A DNA stretch of 64,000 nucleotides from Cyprinodon diabolis (taxonomy: Eukaryota; Chordata; Actinopteri; Cyprinodontiformes; Cyprinodontidae). Positions within the stretch are counted from its first letter, which is position 1, and each line of letters opens with the position of its first letter. Shown piece after piece: positions 12,311 to 22,700 of the stretch. The stretch lies in the NCBI GenBank assembly GCA_030533445.1, contig CM060075.1, positions 36,600,196 to 36,664,195 on the forward strand, given 5' to 3'. A program made the position numbers and the translations under genes. The notes under the pieces were generated by a model. That model made no database searches and had not been told where the DNA came from. It saw nothing but the letters and a program-made list of their open reading frames with translations.

Positions 12311-12965
12311 GGTCCCTCTTGTTTTGACATCCTACCTTAACAAGATCTATTGGCATTATTCAGGTACAATTCTGGTGGCCTTCTCTGTCTACTGGGAGAT
12401 TTGCAACCAGGCCAAAACATCCAGAAGACCCCTATTTAGCTTATTACGTCCTCTACCTATTCTGTCCCGACTTTGTTCCAATATTGCCATGGATGTCATC
12501 ACAGGTTTACCAAGCTCATAAGGCAACGTCGTTATTCTGCCAGTCATTGATAGCTTTTCTAAGAACGTCCATTTGGTTCCGCTACCCAAACTCCCATCCG
12601 CTTAGGAGATGGGGGAAATTCTCGCCTGAGAGGTACCCCTACATACATAGTCTCTTACAGGAGTCCCTAGTTTGTGTTTTAGTACTGGAGAAAATTCTGT
12701 GGCATGCTGAGGATCTCATGTCGTGGTTATTCCACCACCAGACGAATGAGCATACAGAGAGGGACTAGGAGAGCTATCAGCAGTGCATCAGAGAGCCAAA
12801 CCAAGGCTGCTACCCGCTGGAGGATTTGGGCACCTGAATACCGAGAGGGTCAAAGGGTTTGGCTGTCCACCAAGGACCTGCCCTGAGGATAAAAAACAGG
12901 GAGCTGGCACCTCTGTTCATTGGGCTGTTCCCTACTGCCAAGGTCAGAATTAACAACCAATGTAG
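12311..12965 (+). pseudogene. Ty3/gypsy integrase fragment, frame-broken
   Basis: Plus-strand frames read CNQAKTSR (end of the integrase zinc domain), IAMDVITGLPSS (first catalytic Asp region of the integrase core), and further pieces after several stops. The order matches the RT fragment at 11440-11869, so both are probably one relic with a large internal loss and the LTR-like insertion between them. Confidence 0.7.
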
Positions 12966-14290
12966 TACGTAACATTTTTATGTCTTTAAACCATTAAACA
13001 TGCTTTATCATTATCTTTTCTGAATCAGTTTAAATTAAGAATGTCAAGACCCCATAATTGCTGATCCTCTAAGTCAGGTCATGACCTAAACTTTGGGAAT
13101 TAATGCTTTACAGATTCCTGTTTGCCCTGTTTATTAAAAACTGGACTAGTGAAAGTGAGACCAAGTTTTTCACAACAAAGGTTTGGTTGTGATCATGTGT
13201 GAAAGGATATTTATGTAAATTATGGTATTTACAACATTGATAAGATCGTACTTATGCCTCTTTCAGCACAAAAACATAAAATCCACAAGGAACAATGAAA
13301 TGTTTTCTGTACCATCACTTGTGTTTTTCCAAAAACATATTCAAACCTATGTGTTTTTTCTCCAATGTTGATTTTTAACAGAATGTAGAGCTGTTTTGTT
13401 GGCTGTTTTTGTTTTGGAGTTTGAGGCGAGAATCTGAGCAGATAAGGATCACCAGACAGAGCCATGCTAAACTTAAACTGAAAACTCAGTGTATCCATGA
13501 TTCAGTCCAACGCTTATAACGTCAACTACTGTGTGGGAACTTGTTTAGAGAATTTAACATTGAAAATGTCTGCATTCAAAACATCTTGAGTTTTTTTCTA
13601 ATTTTGTCTGAATTCTCTTGAAATTGATAAAAAAAATCTATAAGGACATATTTTACTTTATCTTTGGCAAACAAGGAAAACATAAGTAAGTTTTGCACAG
13701 AAGAATGAAGATCATTCTATGAACATATAACACATTTTGATTTGATTTAGACTTGGGTAAGATATTTCAGCTTATTTTTAACTTTATCTCCCTGTTAAAG
13801 GCAATGGCACTGATTGCTAATCCAGAATAATCTGAATATATTTCTTGTTTAAAATGTAGGGCCACTTAAATAACTTAATTTGAATAATGTATGTGATGAG
13901 ATCTATGAATTCTAGCCAACTTCTCTTATTTTTTTTCTCAAAACAACCTCTGACTTTGTTACCTAAAGAGTTGACGCATATGAGTTATTTTAAATTATTC
14001 CTCAGACTATTATCGGGTCTCCCGTCTCGAAACACCGACTATGTAAGTTGGGAGATGATGGACATTCATTGGCCAGGTCATGTGACCTGGAAGAAAATAT
14101 CGCTTTATGGCCCCAGGCTCTTGTAGAGTCCTGGAGCTAAGGCTTTTGCTCTAAACAAGAAAGGGATCTTGCCAGAAGAATAACAAGAGTGATTTATGGA
14201 AAGGAGTTTATTCATTGCCTCTGGCTGAAAGAAAAACCTGGATGTAAAATATCTAAAATATGTTTTTTAGTATTTTCAATGTTTTCAGGT
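12966..14290. other. AT-rich intergenic sequence, nothing recognised
   Basis: No exon, RNA gene or clear repeat end is visible on either strand. Confidence 0.4.
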
Positions 14291-14640
14291 TGCTGCATTG
14301 GTTTCTGTCCCGGCGCAGTCTTTTCTATTGTTAGCCATACGTGGTTGTTCATCTCCGAATTCCACTTCGGAACACCTTCCGCAAGTCACAGATCTCTGCC
14401 GAGCCGATAAGCCTCTGGTCCGTTCCACAGCCTCTCAGAGATGCAAGCCGTCACGCCAGCGTTCAATCAGTGCGATGCCCAGCTGTTGTCACTTGCCGCC
14501 ACCCCACAGACTGATCAGCCGAGCCCTGCCTGACCCTCTACCGACCAGCCTCCTTCCGCTTGGCAGCCACTCTCACCGCTGCAAGCTCCTGCATCTTCCG
14601 CCTACGGACCTCTGACCTCTAAAGCATTAAAATAGTAGCA
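14291..14640. repeat. C-rich non-coding block, possible retroelement fragment
   Basis: About 350 bp has much higher C content than its surroundings and is free of recognisable motifs. The base-composition jump and the ATTAAA-like end near 14625 would suit an LTR or SINE fragment, but no terminal repeats or target duplications are seen. Confidence 0.25.
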
Positions 14641-16070
14641 GATAAATGTGAACAAACCCTGACGCAGAGATGTCAAATACAGTGAAAACAGTACAATTTT
14701 CGAAAAATGCCTCAGGAATGCATTTAGACTGTGTGTGTTCTATTCCCAGCTAGGTGGAAATATATTTTTCTGGTACTTTAAGTTGTTTATTACCCTCCCC
14801 GGTAGAGGTGGTAAATATCTTATTTAATCAGATATTATTTCGGCTGTTATGTACTGTTTATGAACACACGCCCTACTAACTGTGTGTTAGAACAATGAAA
14901 GAGTGATTCGAGCACTAATCGTGGTCAAACAGTTAATTCTGCACATAGATGGAATAAATACACAACTTCTGTTCAAAACATAAGGGTTTATTAACAAAAA
15001 TCATTAAGCTCCAAGTCAAACATATTTCAGTTTAAAACTCTTAACTAAAACTAGTGAAACTCAACTAAACTAAACAACTATGCACAAAGAGGAAGGGGAA
15101 ACATGGTTGAAAACTATATTAAAGTTTAAGATGGATTTTGAGTTTGAAACCAAAGTTTATCTGGAAGAATTTGGGATATGATCAAATGAGCTTTTCACTA
15201 ATTTAGAGAAGTTGGAAGGTTTTCGGAGCAATTCACAATGTAAATCCATGATGTGAATAAAACATTATTTGGCCAAATAATATTTTGTTAAATGATTTGC
15301 TTAATCAGGAACCAATAACCTTTAGTCAAATGATTATTTACCGTCCTTGAAATAGCTAGCAGCGAATAGACATCAGGATTCCATGAAATGACTCTTGGTC
15401 ATAGTTGGTAATTGAAATGTAATGAGCATCTGAGGAACACATGAACACTGATGTTATATCAGTGTTTAAATCCTTAGTGAAATAAAGCTTGTCCAAGCTT
15501 CAACAACAGCTCAAAACACATTACTGTAGCATAGCGTAGCATGCAGTTCATCCTGTTAACTTTGTCTTTACGCATCAGTAAACACATGAAATGATCAAAA
15601 TCATCAAAAGACATGTTTTTTTTTCTGTCCCTAATTGTGCTGGACCTGCAAACCTTTTGTGCTTGTCCATTTGGAAGGTTGAGTTTTCATCCAGCAGCAG
15701 CTTAACATAGCAAACAGGGTTACTTTGTCTCCGTGGCTTACACGAGGCAGGCTTTCTCATCCAGTCTGGCTCTATAAGTTCTGAAACTCAAGAGACATGT
15801 GTTGCAAAAATTCTGTTTTGCAGCAGTTTGGTTCTGAAAGGTCACTGTGATGACTTATCCTTGATAATTTTGGAGATCTTGATATTTCTGGGCCTGGATC
15901 TCTATTTTGGTGGAGACACTTCCGATGTGCACCACAGGCAGCTTCATGGGAAAAAGAGAGACATCTTGTGTGTTCTGTGGTTTTCACTGTCCTCATCACA
16001 GAGGGGGGTGACAAATCACATCTCTGCCTGTTTATTCACCAAAACTGTATTTTCTTCTCCGGTGATCATG
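14641..16070. other. Intergenic sequence, nothing recognised
   Basis: Short frames on both strands have no motif. No repeat family could be assigned by eye. Confidence 0.4.
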
Positions 16071-16281
16071 TCAAGATGAAATATGGACACAGGTTCTTAA
16101 TGTCCAAAAACCATGATCATGGCATTTGGCACAATAGATATTAGATAGAGCTTGGCCAATTAAGGCTTTATATGTGAGAGAGAGGATTTTAAATTCTATT
16201 CTGGGTTTAACAGGAAGCCAATAAACAGAAGCTAGGATAGGAGAGATGTGATCTCTGTTTCTCAAGGAGATTTGGACTAAC
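16071..16281 (-). mobile_element. Fragment of LINE reverse transcriptase C-terminal region
   Basis: The minus strand encodes RDHISPILASVYWLPV followed by RIEFKILSLTYKAL. This is the recurring C-terminal block of fish L2/CR1-group reverse transcriptases. The frame is only about 60 codons long, and upstream sequence is cut by the solo LTR inserted at 16282. Confidence 0.7.
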
Positions 16282-16975
16282 TGTTGGGATCTGGAGGTCT
16301 GTCCACCTTTCTCCAGCAGAGGGCGCCCTAGGTCTCCTGGAGCTGAAGCTGACTACCACATCTGCAGCTCGTTTGCTCATCAGGAGACCAGCATTTAAGC
16401 AGTGGCAGAGCAACACTCAAGTGCCAGAGTGTTAAGCCAGTTACGGTTAGCAAGCCTGAGCCAACCAACCTGTCTGATTCTCTGACTCCCCTGAACCAGA
16501 ACCTAACCTGTTTTTTCCTCTCTGCTTCCTAGGAAGAACCTGACTGAACCCTGGAACTCTTGTCTGATCTCAGAAGAACCTTGGAAAGTCAAACTATCAG
16601 AACCTGCCTGCCCGCTCTCAAGAAGAGAACTGGAAAGTAACTCTGATCTGAACACTGCAAAGTCTGAAGTCAAGCCCTGCCTCTGCCAAGCCCTCTGCCT
16701 ACCTTCTGCCTCTGGACCCTCCTGGTTTCCTCCCTCTGCCACTCAGCCAAAATCACTGAACAGGTACAGACCTGCATTTACTCTACTAGCAACAGAATTT
16801 GCATCTCAGCTAACCGAACTGTCCCTCTCTGCAGAGAACCCTGTTGTGACCAGTCCTGGATCTGTTTCCAAACATCAGTACTTTATTCACATTGTGTTTC
16901 AATAAACTGTTGAACTTTTTCCTCTGAGTCCCTGTGTTCTGCATGTGGGTTAGAAACCTTGATCCCAACATGACA
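16282..16975. mobile_element. Solo LTR of a retrotransposon with 5-bp target-site duplication
   Basis: The 694-bp segment starts TGTTGGGATC and ends near GATCCCAACATGACA, giving TG...CA ends with an inverted 10-mer. It is flanked by the direct repeat CTAAC at 16277-16281 and 16976-16980. An AATAAA signal lies at 16901-16906, supporting plus orientation. No internal gag or pol is present, so it is a solo LTR left by LTR-LTR recombination. Its parent family is not the one at 22048. Confidence 0.85.
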
Positions 16976-16990
16976 CTAACCTGAAGCAAT

Positions 16991-17100
16991 GATTATTATA
17001 AATTATAAATGTATCCCCCTTTGCAAAGGGGGTTAAATTTATAATTTATAATCTTATATAATTTTATATAAAATTATAAAATTATAGTTGGTATATTTAA
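16991..17100. repeat. AT-rich hairpin around a CCCCCTTTGCAAAGGGGG core
   Basis: Imperfect arms of about 28 bp (ATAAATTATAAATGTAT with its complement) surround a perfect CCCCCTTTGCAAAGGGGG palindrome. More ATTTTATATAAAAT palindromes follow to 17090. It may be a tiny foldback element next to the solo LTR. Confidence 0.5.
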
Positions 17101-17139
17101 AAAAACAATAAAGCAACTTTTTCAAATCTGCCTCCACAG

Positions 17140-17640
17140 TATGAGCAGTTCAACGTATGAGTCTGAATTATGATGTGTAGTTGTGACAGTTGGAGACAGT
17201 AAGTTAATTCTTTCTCTTTCATGTTTGATTCAATCTTCTTTTTTATTTAGTGAATTTATTATGTTTTTGCTGCTATCTAAGGACCAACAGTGACTCCAAC
17301 CACTGTCACACCAACAACTGTTAGAACCACCAATGTCCTGCCAACCACTGTTACAACCACTGCAGTGGTATAGTCAGTGAGTTTACGTCACTGAAGTAAA
17401 GTTGTTTGACATAAATCTATGAACAGTTCAGCCTAATTGACTTTTCATCACAGGTTCATATCAGCATGTCTAACTTCATTTTCCTGCAATGTTCCAGTGG
17501 ATCCTGCAGCACCATCCTGCACAGAAGGGGAATATCTGCCCAAATTCATGCCTCCAACTCCAGAACATGGAGCTCAGTTCTTCATTGATGTTCATCAGAC
17601 CCTGGAAATCACCCCAGGTTTAGGTTTACCAAAAGACACA
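17140..17640 (+). pseudogene. Remnant A: scrambled exon fragments of the local secreted-protein family
   Basis: Three exon-like pieces are visible. 17140-17198 has the same length (59 bp) and pattern as exon 8 of gene B but carries TGA at 17171-17173 where gene B has an Arg codon. 17282-17367 is a Thr/Pro-rich linker (VTPTTVTPTT repeats) with good splice sites. 17498-about 17611 is nearly identical to gene B exon 6 (VDPAAPSCTEGEYLP), and its upstream intron matches gene B too. Similarity stops abruptly after the EIT codons. The order exon 8, linker, exon 6 differs from gene B, so this is a rearranged remnant, or part of a repeat-bearing paralog now broken. Confidence 0.65.
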
Positions 17641-17649
17641 TAAGGTCTC

Positions 17650-18540
17650 TCAGACCATAATGAAAATCTGCTGGTTTGATGAGACAAACATTAAAAAGTT
17701 TAAAGAAATTACAACCTGTCTCAAAGGCCATAAACAATGGAGACACATCACTTATAGGGATTATAAAATATGAATTTATTCAAACTAAGAGGGAGTAAGT
17801 GAAAGCAGCAGGACAGTGTGTGCATTGATGGAGAATGGAGGTTTCTGCACACCAGCTGATATCAAGAAGGATAACTTTAGATAAACAAATTGATGCATGT
17901 TTATCATCCCTTTACTAAAGAAAAATAGCAGTGATGTGAGTGATATTTATTTTACCTGCTCAGCATGCATGCGTTTGTAAGTTAGAGATATTTTTAATTA
18001 GAATATTGATGTTTGCATTTAGAGGTTTTATTTGTTCTCAGTATAGAAAAGACTTGAAGACAAAACTGCCAAATGAGAAGTTGCAGGTTCAGAGCAAATG
18101 TCAACTTTAAATTTAGTTTAGTCACAACCTAAATAAAAGGCATAAAAATATGCTGGAATAAAAATGATTGAATCTGACAAATTTCATCTATTCAAACCAT
18201 AGGAAACACAGCAAAGGCGTTTCTTGTTTAGTGGTGATACTTCCATAGAATGAGAAAATCAGGAAATATGGTTAAAATAATTACCCATTAATCACTGCAG
18301 ACTATTTAGTAACTTAAAATAGAATCAGATTATAAAACTATGTAACTATATATGTAACTTTAGGAAACTTTTTTTCCTTTTTTTACCCAAATGTTTATGT
18401 ATAGCACATTTTTTCCACCTAAATGTATCATCTCTGCCATCAGACATTTGCATGTCCAAATAAACTCTTCTTCCTTAATTTAAATAATAATAATAAAAAT
18501 AATCCATGTTAAAAACAGAGCGAAGAGCGAATGAAAGAGA
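17650..18540. other. AT-rich intergenic sequence upstream of gene B
   Basis: Apart from a short Tc1-like phrase around 17660-17700, nothing is recognised. Confidence 0.4.
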
Positions 18541-18555
18541 GTCTGTCTGCAAAGA

Positions 18556-18561
18556 TATAAA
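18556..18561 (+). promoter_or_regulatory. Candidate TATA box of gene B
   Basis: TATAAA lies 48 bp upstream of the ATG at 18604. The related gene D has a similar AT-rich box (AATAAA) 50-60 bp before its ATG, followed by a similar GCTTGTCTC or ACTCGTGTC sequence. This is inference from position and paralogy only. Confidence 0.4.
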
Positions 18562-18603
18562 TTCACTCGTGTCTAAACTTTGTCAGACATTCACTCATTC
18601 ATC

Positions 18604-19790
18604 ATGTTCCTCTCTGTGCTGCTGCTGTTAATCAGCGGCACTGAAGCAGCTTATTATGGTTTTGTTCGTACCTCTACTACGAAAGATTTAGTGAATGACA
18701 CATTTTCAGAAAGTCATTTCGTTTTTATTTCTTTTTTTCTGCATTACAAAAAGAGTTTGGTTAATTACAAAATATATTGATCTCTTCGTTTTAAATTTTC
18801 AGGTGATCTATCGATTTAAGGTTAGCTTCAGTTCATGTGAGGAGGTTGATTCCTTGGTGTGTTGTTACAGCAGCTGTATAAAGATTGAGGAAAGCAGAGG
18901 TGAATGGTGTCAGAAGCAGTTCACCTTCATTAGCTTAAGTGGTCCTATGTATTCATCATATTATGAGTGAGTGAACATAAACTTCATGCAATATTTTCAC
19001 GAATAAATTTTCCCCCGAAGAAATTTTAGATCTAATGTTTTTTAATATTTTAAAAACAAAATAATATAAAAATAATAATTAGGCTAACTTATAAAGATTT
19101 TATAAGTTATCCTAATTGTCTTTTTTGTCAAGTTGACTTTGATAACCTTTGCACTTTATTAAAGATCTTGAACAACACCTTTAACCCTCTGAATATGTTC
19201 ATTTACAGGAATTCTCAAAACTGGACAACTAACAGGAATGGCATTACATCTTGGAAGGCTGGGTGTTTCTATGACGAGAGGAACCGATCTGATATTAACA
19301 AACCTAACCTATCACCACAGACCACCATCATCCCAGTTTTAAGGTCATTTTGCCAGTTTTATGTCACATAAGTTGAGCCTTTTCCCATCTACTAAAAACA
19401 AACAACAGCTTTTCTTTTTTTGTTGCTATTTTTTTATTACGCTAATCTTTGGAGAAAACTTTGATATTTGTCAGAGTTGAAAGTTAACAGGTGTAAACAC
19501 CAGAAATATTTGACTTGTGAATGTAAGAGCAAAAAAAAAAACAAAAAAACAATTTTATTTAGATCAATGGAAATGAGCTTCCAGAAAGAGATTAGCTGTT
19601 GCTCAGTAGCAAAGGATAAAACATTTATATTTTCTCCTGCTTCCTCAGAGTTCCTTCAAACTGTCAGAGAGATATCAACCTGTTGACCTTTGACCCTGAT
19701 GGAGACGAGGTTAAATGCAGATATGCATCTTCTTTTTATTCTTATGTGTGCGACCGCTGCACACCACCATCAGTCCTCAGCCGCTACTCA
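18604..19790 (+). CDS. Gene B exons 1-4 (signal peptide and N-terminal domain)
   Basis: The start is the ATG at 18604; an upstream TTG in frame is not needed, because the ATG begins a clean hydrophobic signal peptide and matches gene D. Exon 2 has Cys residues in FSSCEE, LVCCYSSC and GEWCQ. Gene D keeps FDSC, a C-x3-C and GSWCQ. Exon 3 ends NRSDINKPNLSPQTTIIPVLR-like, closely matched in gene D. Exon 4 carries NC, FDPDGDEVKCRY and CDRCTPP. In gene D the exon-1 donor is AGT/gtaagt; here the aligned position reads AGT/catttc, so the splice site has mutated. Nearby gtgaat (after 18690) is a phase-0 alternative. Confidence 0.7.
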
Positions 19791-22700
19791 GTAAGTATAA
19801 AATGGCGGTCATGATACCTTTGAAAGCAGCATGTGGTCAGCAAAGGTAAACAATCAGGTTTAATATGAAAACTTGGATATTATAACTGACCAATGATAAA
19901 CCTGCACATTATCCTCCCATGGATCATCAAGCTTCTTCTCTCCAGGTTTCCACTATCTTAGCGATTCACTGAGCTCTTCATCTCTAGGGGCCATTACATT
20001 CCTGAAGGATTCTTGGAGTTTGGATGTTTCATCTTTGATAATGAGTCTGATGGTCATTGGGCCTCTGCTTCATTCCCTGTGTTTAATGTACACTGTAGCT
20101 TGAGGAGACTGGATTCAGTGACCATCATACATGATGAGCAGTTATCTTACTTTAAAATCTGTGGTCTGAATTTTTGTCTTTGTTCAGGTTACTGTTCCTA
20201 CAGAAAATCTATTTTTTATTTAATTTAATCAGTCAATTTATTGAGGGTGATTTCTTATAGTAAATTGGGAACCAGGTGAGCACGAATAAACTGGTTACTC
20301 TAAAAGCATAACCGATTGCTCATACCATTTTCTAGGGCGGGGCGACATGGCAAAAATAAAATATCACGAGTTTTTGATTATAATATTGTGATCTCGATTT
20401 TATCACGATTTTTTAGATATGACCAACATAGGTTCAATTACATGCAAAGGAGAGAAAAATTAAAGAAATTAACAAGTTTATTAAAATTAGAGAATCAAAG
20501 CAGTGCTAACAAACTTATTTTTTTAATTTCTATATCGTAAACACACCAAAGAGTATAAAAATGCAATAACTCCTGAGTAAAACAATTACAAATTAGTTAC
20601 ATTTTTCAAGTAACTACAGTCAAAATAAAAAAAAAATTTCTAACTGTATCTTAGTGCAGTTTTATTACTTTAAAATCTTGACTGGTCTAATAAAGTAAAA
20701 GAAAAAAGAAAGCACACAGAAACTAACTTGAGTTTAAAAAAAATATTACATTAAACAATAGATTTGTATAATTTCTAAAGTCTTTAGAAACAAAAACTAT
20801 TATGGAACTGCAAATATAGAGCAAGTCAAGATGTAATCTGTGCAATCTATGAAAAATCAATAAACAATCTTCTTATAGGGATGTAAATACAGCTTTAACT
20901 AGTGCAAATAAGTTTTGCAAAACTTGTCCAGCAATTCTGATGAAATAAGTACAGAAATTTGCCTCTTGAAAAGTGACAGAGGTAACATAGTAATATAAAT
21001 GTACAAAACTATACAAACTGCTGCTGCTGTTACAAAAATACAATAGAGGTAGACTAAGTGTATACTGCAAGCAGTTCCAACACTTCAGTAACAATGTAAA
21101 CAAAATTATTACAGTTACATTCAAACAAAACTAAAATAACATGTGGCACCCGAAAGGTGCGATCATCTAAAAAAAACCATAAAACCAAACAGACTGCGGC
21201 GATTGTGAGCAGAGCTCTAAAATTTTTTATTAGATTTAAAAGTATAATAATTTATTTTAAAAGAGGAGCTTGCTAAAAATGGTTGCTAAAAAAATAAGTT
21301 AAAAGGGAGGGAATAAAAAAAGAGAAAGATAGAAATGCAGGGCATCAGGAGCAGCAGAGTCAATGGAATAGCCCTAAGATGCGCTCTAGCTGGCACGATG
21401 GAGGGCGCAGTCCTGTCTCCAACACACGGTCCTCTCTTCAGCATGCTGCGCGTGTGGGCCTCGCCAGCATAGCTGGCACCAGTGAGGTCTCCTCCAACAC
21501 GCGGTCCTCTCGCCAGCGTGCCTCTGTGCCGCTCCCCAATGCGCCGGTCTCCATTGCGCCGCTCTCCATCGCGCCACTCTCCATCCTGTCTCGCTCCAGC
21601 GCGCCTCAGCGCCCCGCTCCAGTGCGCCCCGCTCCAGCGCGCCTCAGCACCTCGCTCCAGTGCGCCTGCGGCAACCGGTCGCTAGAAATCTCTTGCTGCT
21701 TCTCCCTCGCCCACTCTGTTACCCCCAGATTCCACATACTCCGTCAGCGCTCCGCTTCGCCCCGCTGACGTACGTCGTGCGGAGCGCTTGTCTTTCATGG
21801 AAATCAATGAGAGCTGTTCCACATCCACCGCTACTCCTCCGCACATCTCCGTCCACGTACGTCTTCTCCGTCCGTCACCGACAAATTACGGAGCCGAGCT
21901 ATTTTTTGCTCCGCTCCGGTCCGGCCAGGTCAAGATCCGCAATTGCAATCGCACCAAACAGGAAAAAGAACATCGACAAATTCCGGTTCGTCAAATTAAA
22001 ATATAGCAGCAGCAGATCGGTGACTAGAAATTATAGCACAATTCTTATGTGACCAGCAGAGGAGGTAGATCTTTTTAGGCAAGACGCACCAGAGCACGGA
22101 GTAGTCTCCAATGATTTATTAACAAATTTCATTAAAACATTTTTCTTTTAAAACATGGCCTCGGGCCCACTACTCAGCCCCTAGAAGGAAAAGGCATCAA
22201 AAATAAGGACAATTTAAATTATTCCCAAAAAAATGAATGAACAAACAAATCATGCAATGCAAAAGAAAACAAATTAGTAAATCAAAACAAAGGAAAGCAA
22301 ACAAATTAGTAATTTAAATAATAAGCAAACAAACGGCAAAGAAAAGAACACAACCACTGCAAACGATGGGACAAACTGTCGTTGTCCGACTTCTAATGTC
22401 TTTTCACGGGGCCAGAGGAGTCGTGCCCCGCTCGTTCCGCCAGCCCAAGCGTCAGCAGGCTCCGCCGAGAGCGGCCCAAACAAAACCGGCAAGACAGACA
22501 AGACAGCAGGAGCGTCCAAGCGCTGCAACTCCGGAAGAATCCTAAATTAGAAAACTCGTTAACGGTGGATTCAGGTAAGAGTAAATTAAATTCTAAACCG
22601 GTAGCTTACCCAGATGTGGTGACACAGCCGACCAGGGAGGGAGCGGATCAGCAGGCGAGGGCCGGACGGAAGCCGCTCGCCGCACCAACCTCCAACTGCA

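Noticed and set aside
17640..17710. Short Tc1-like phrase (TGGTTTGATGAGACAAACATT)
   Set aside because: It resembles a Tc1 transposase DE-T block but is too short and lacks flanks; not listed as an element.
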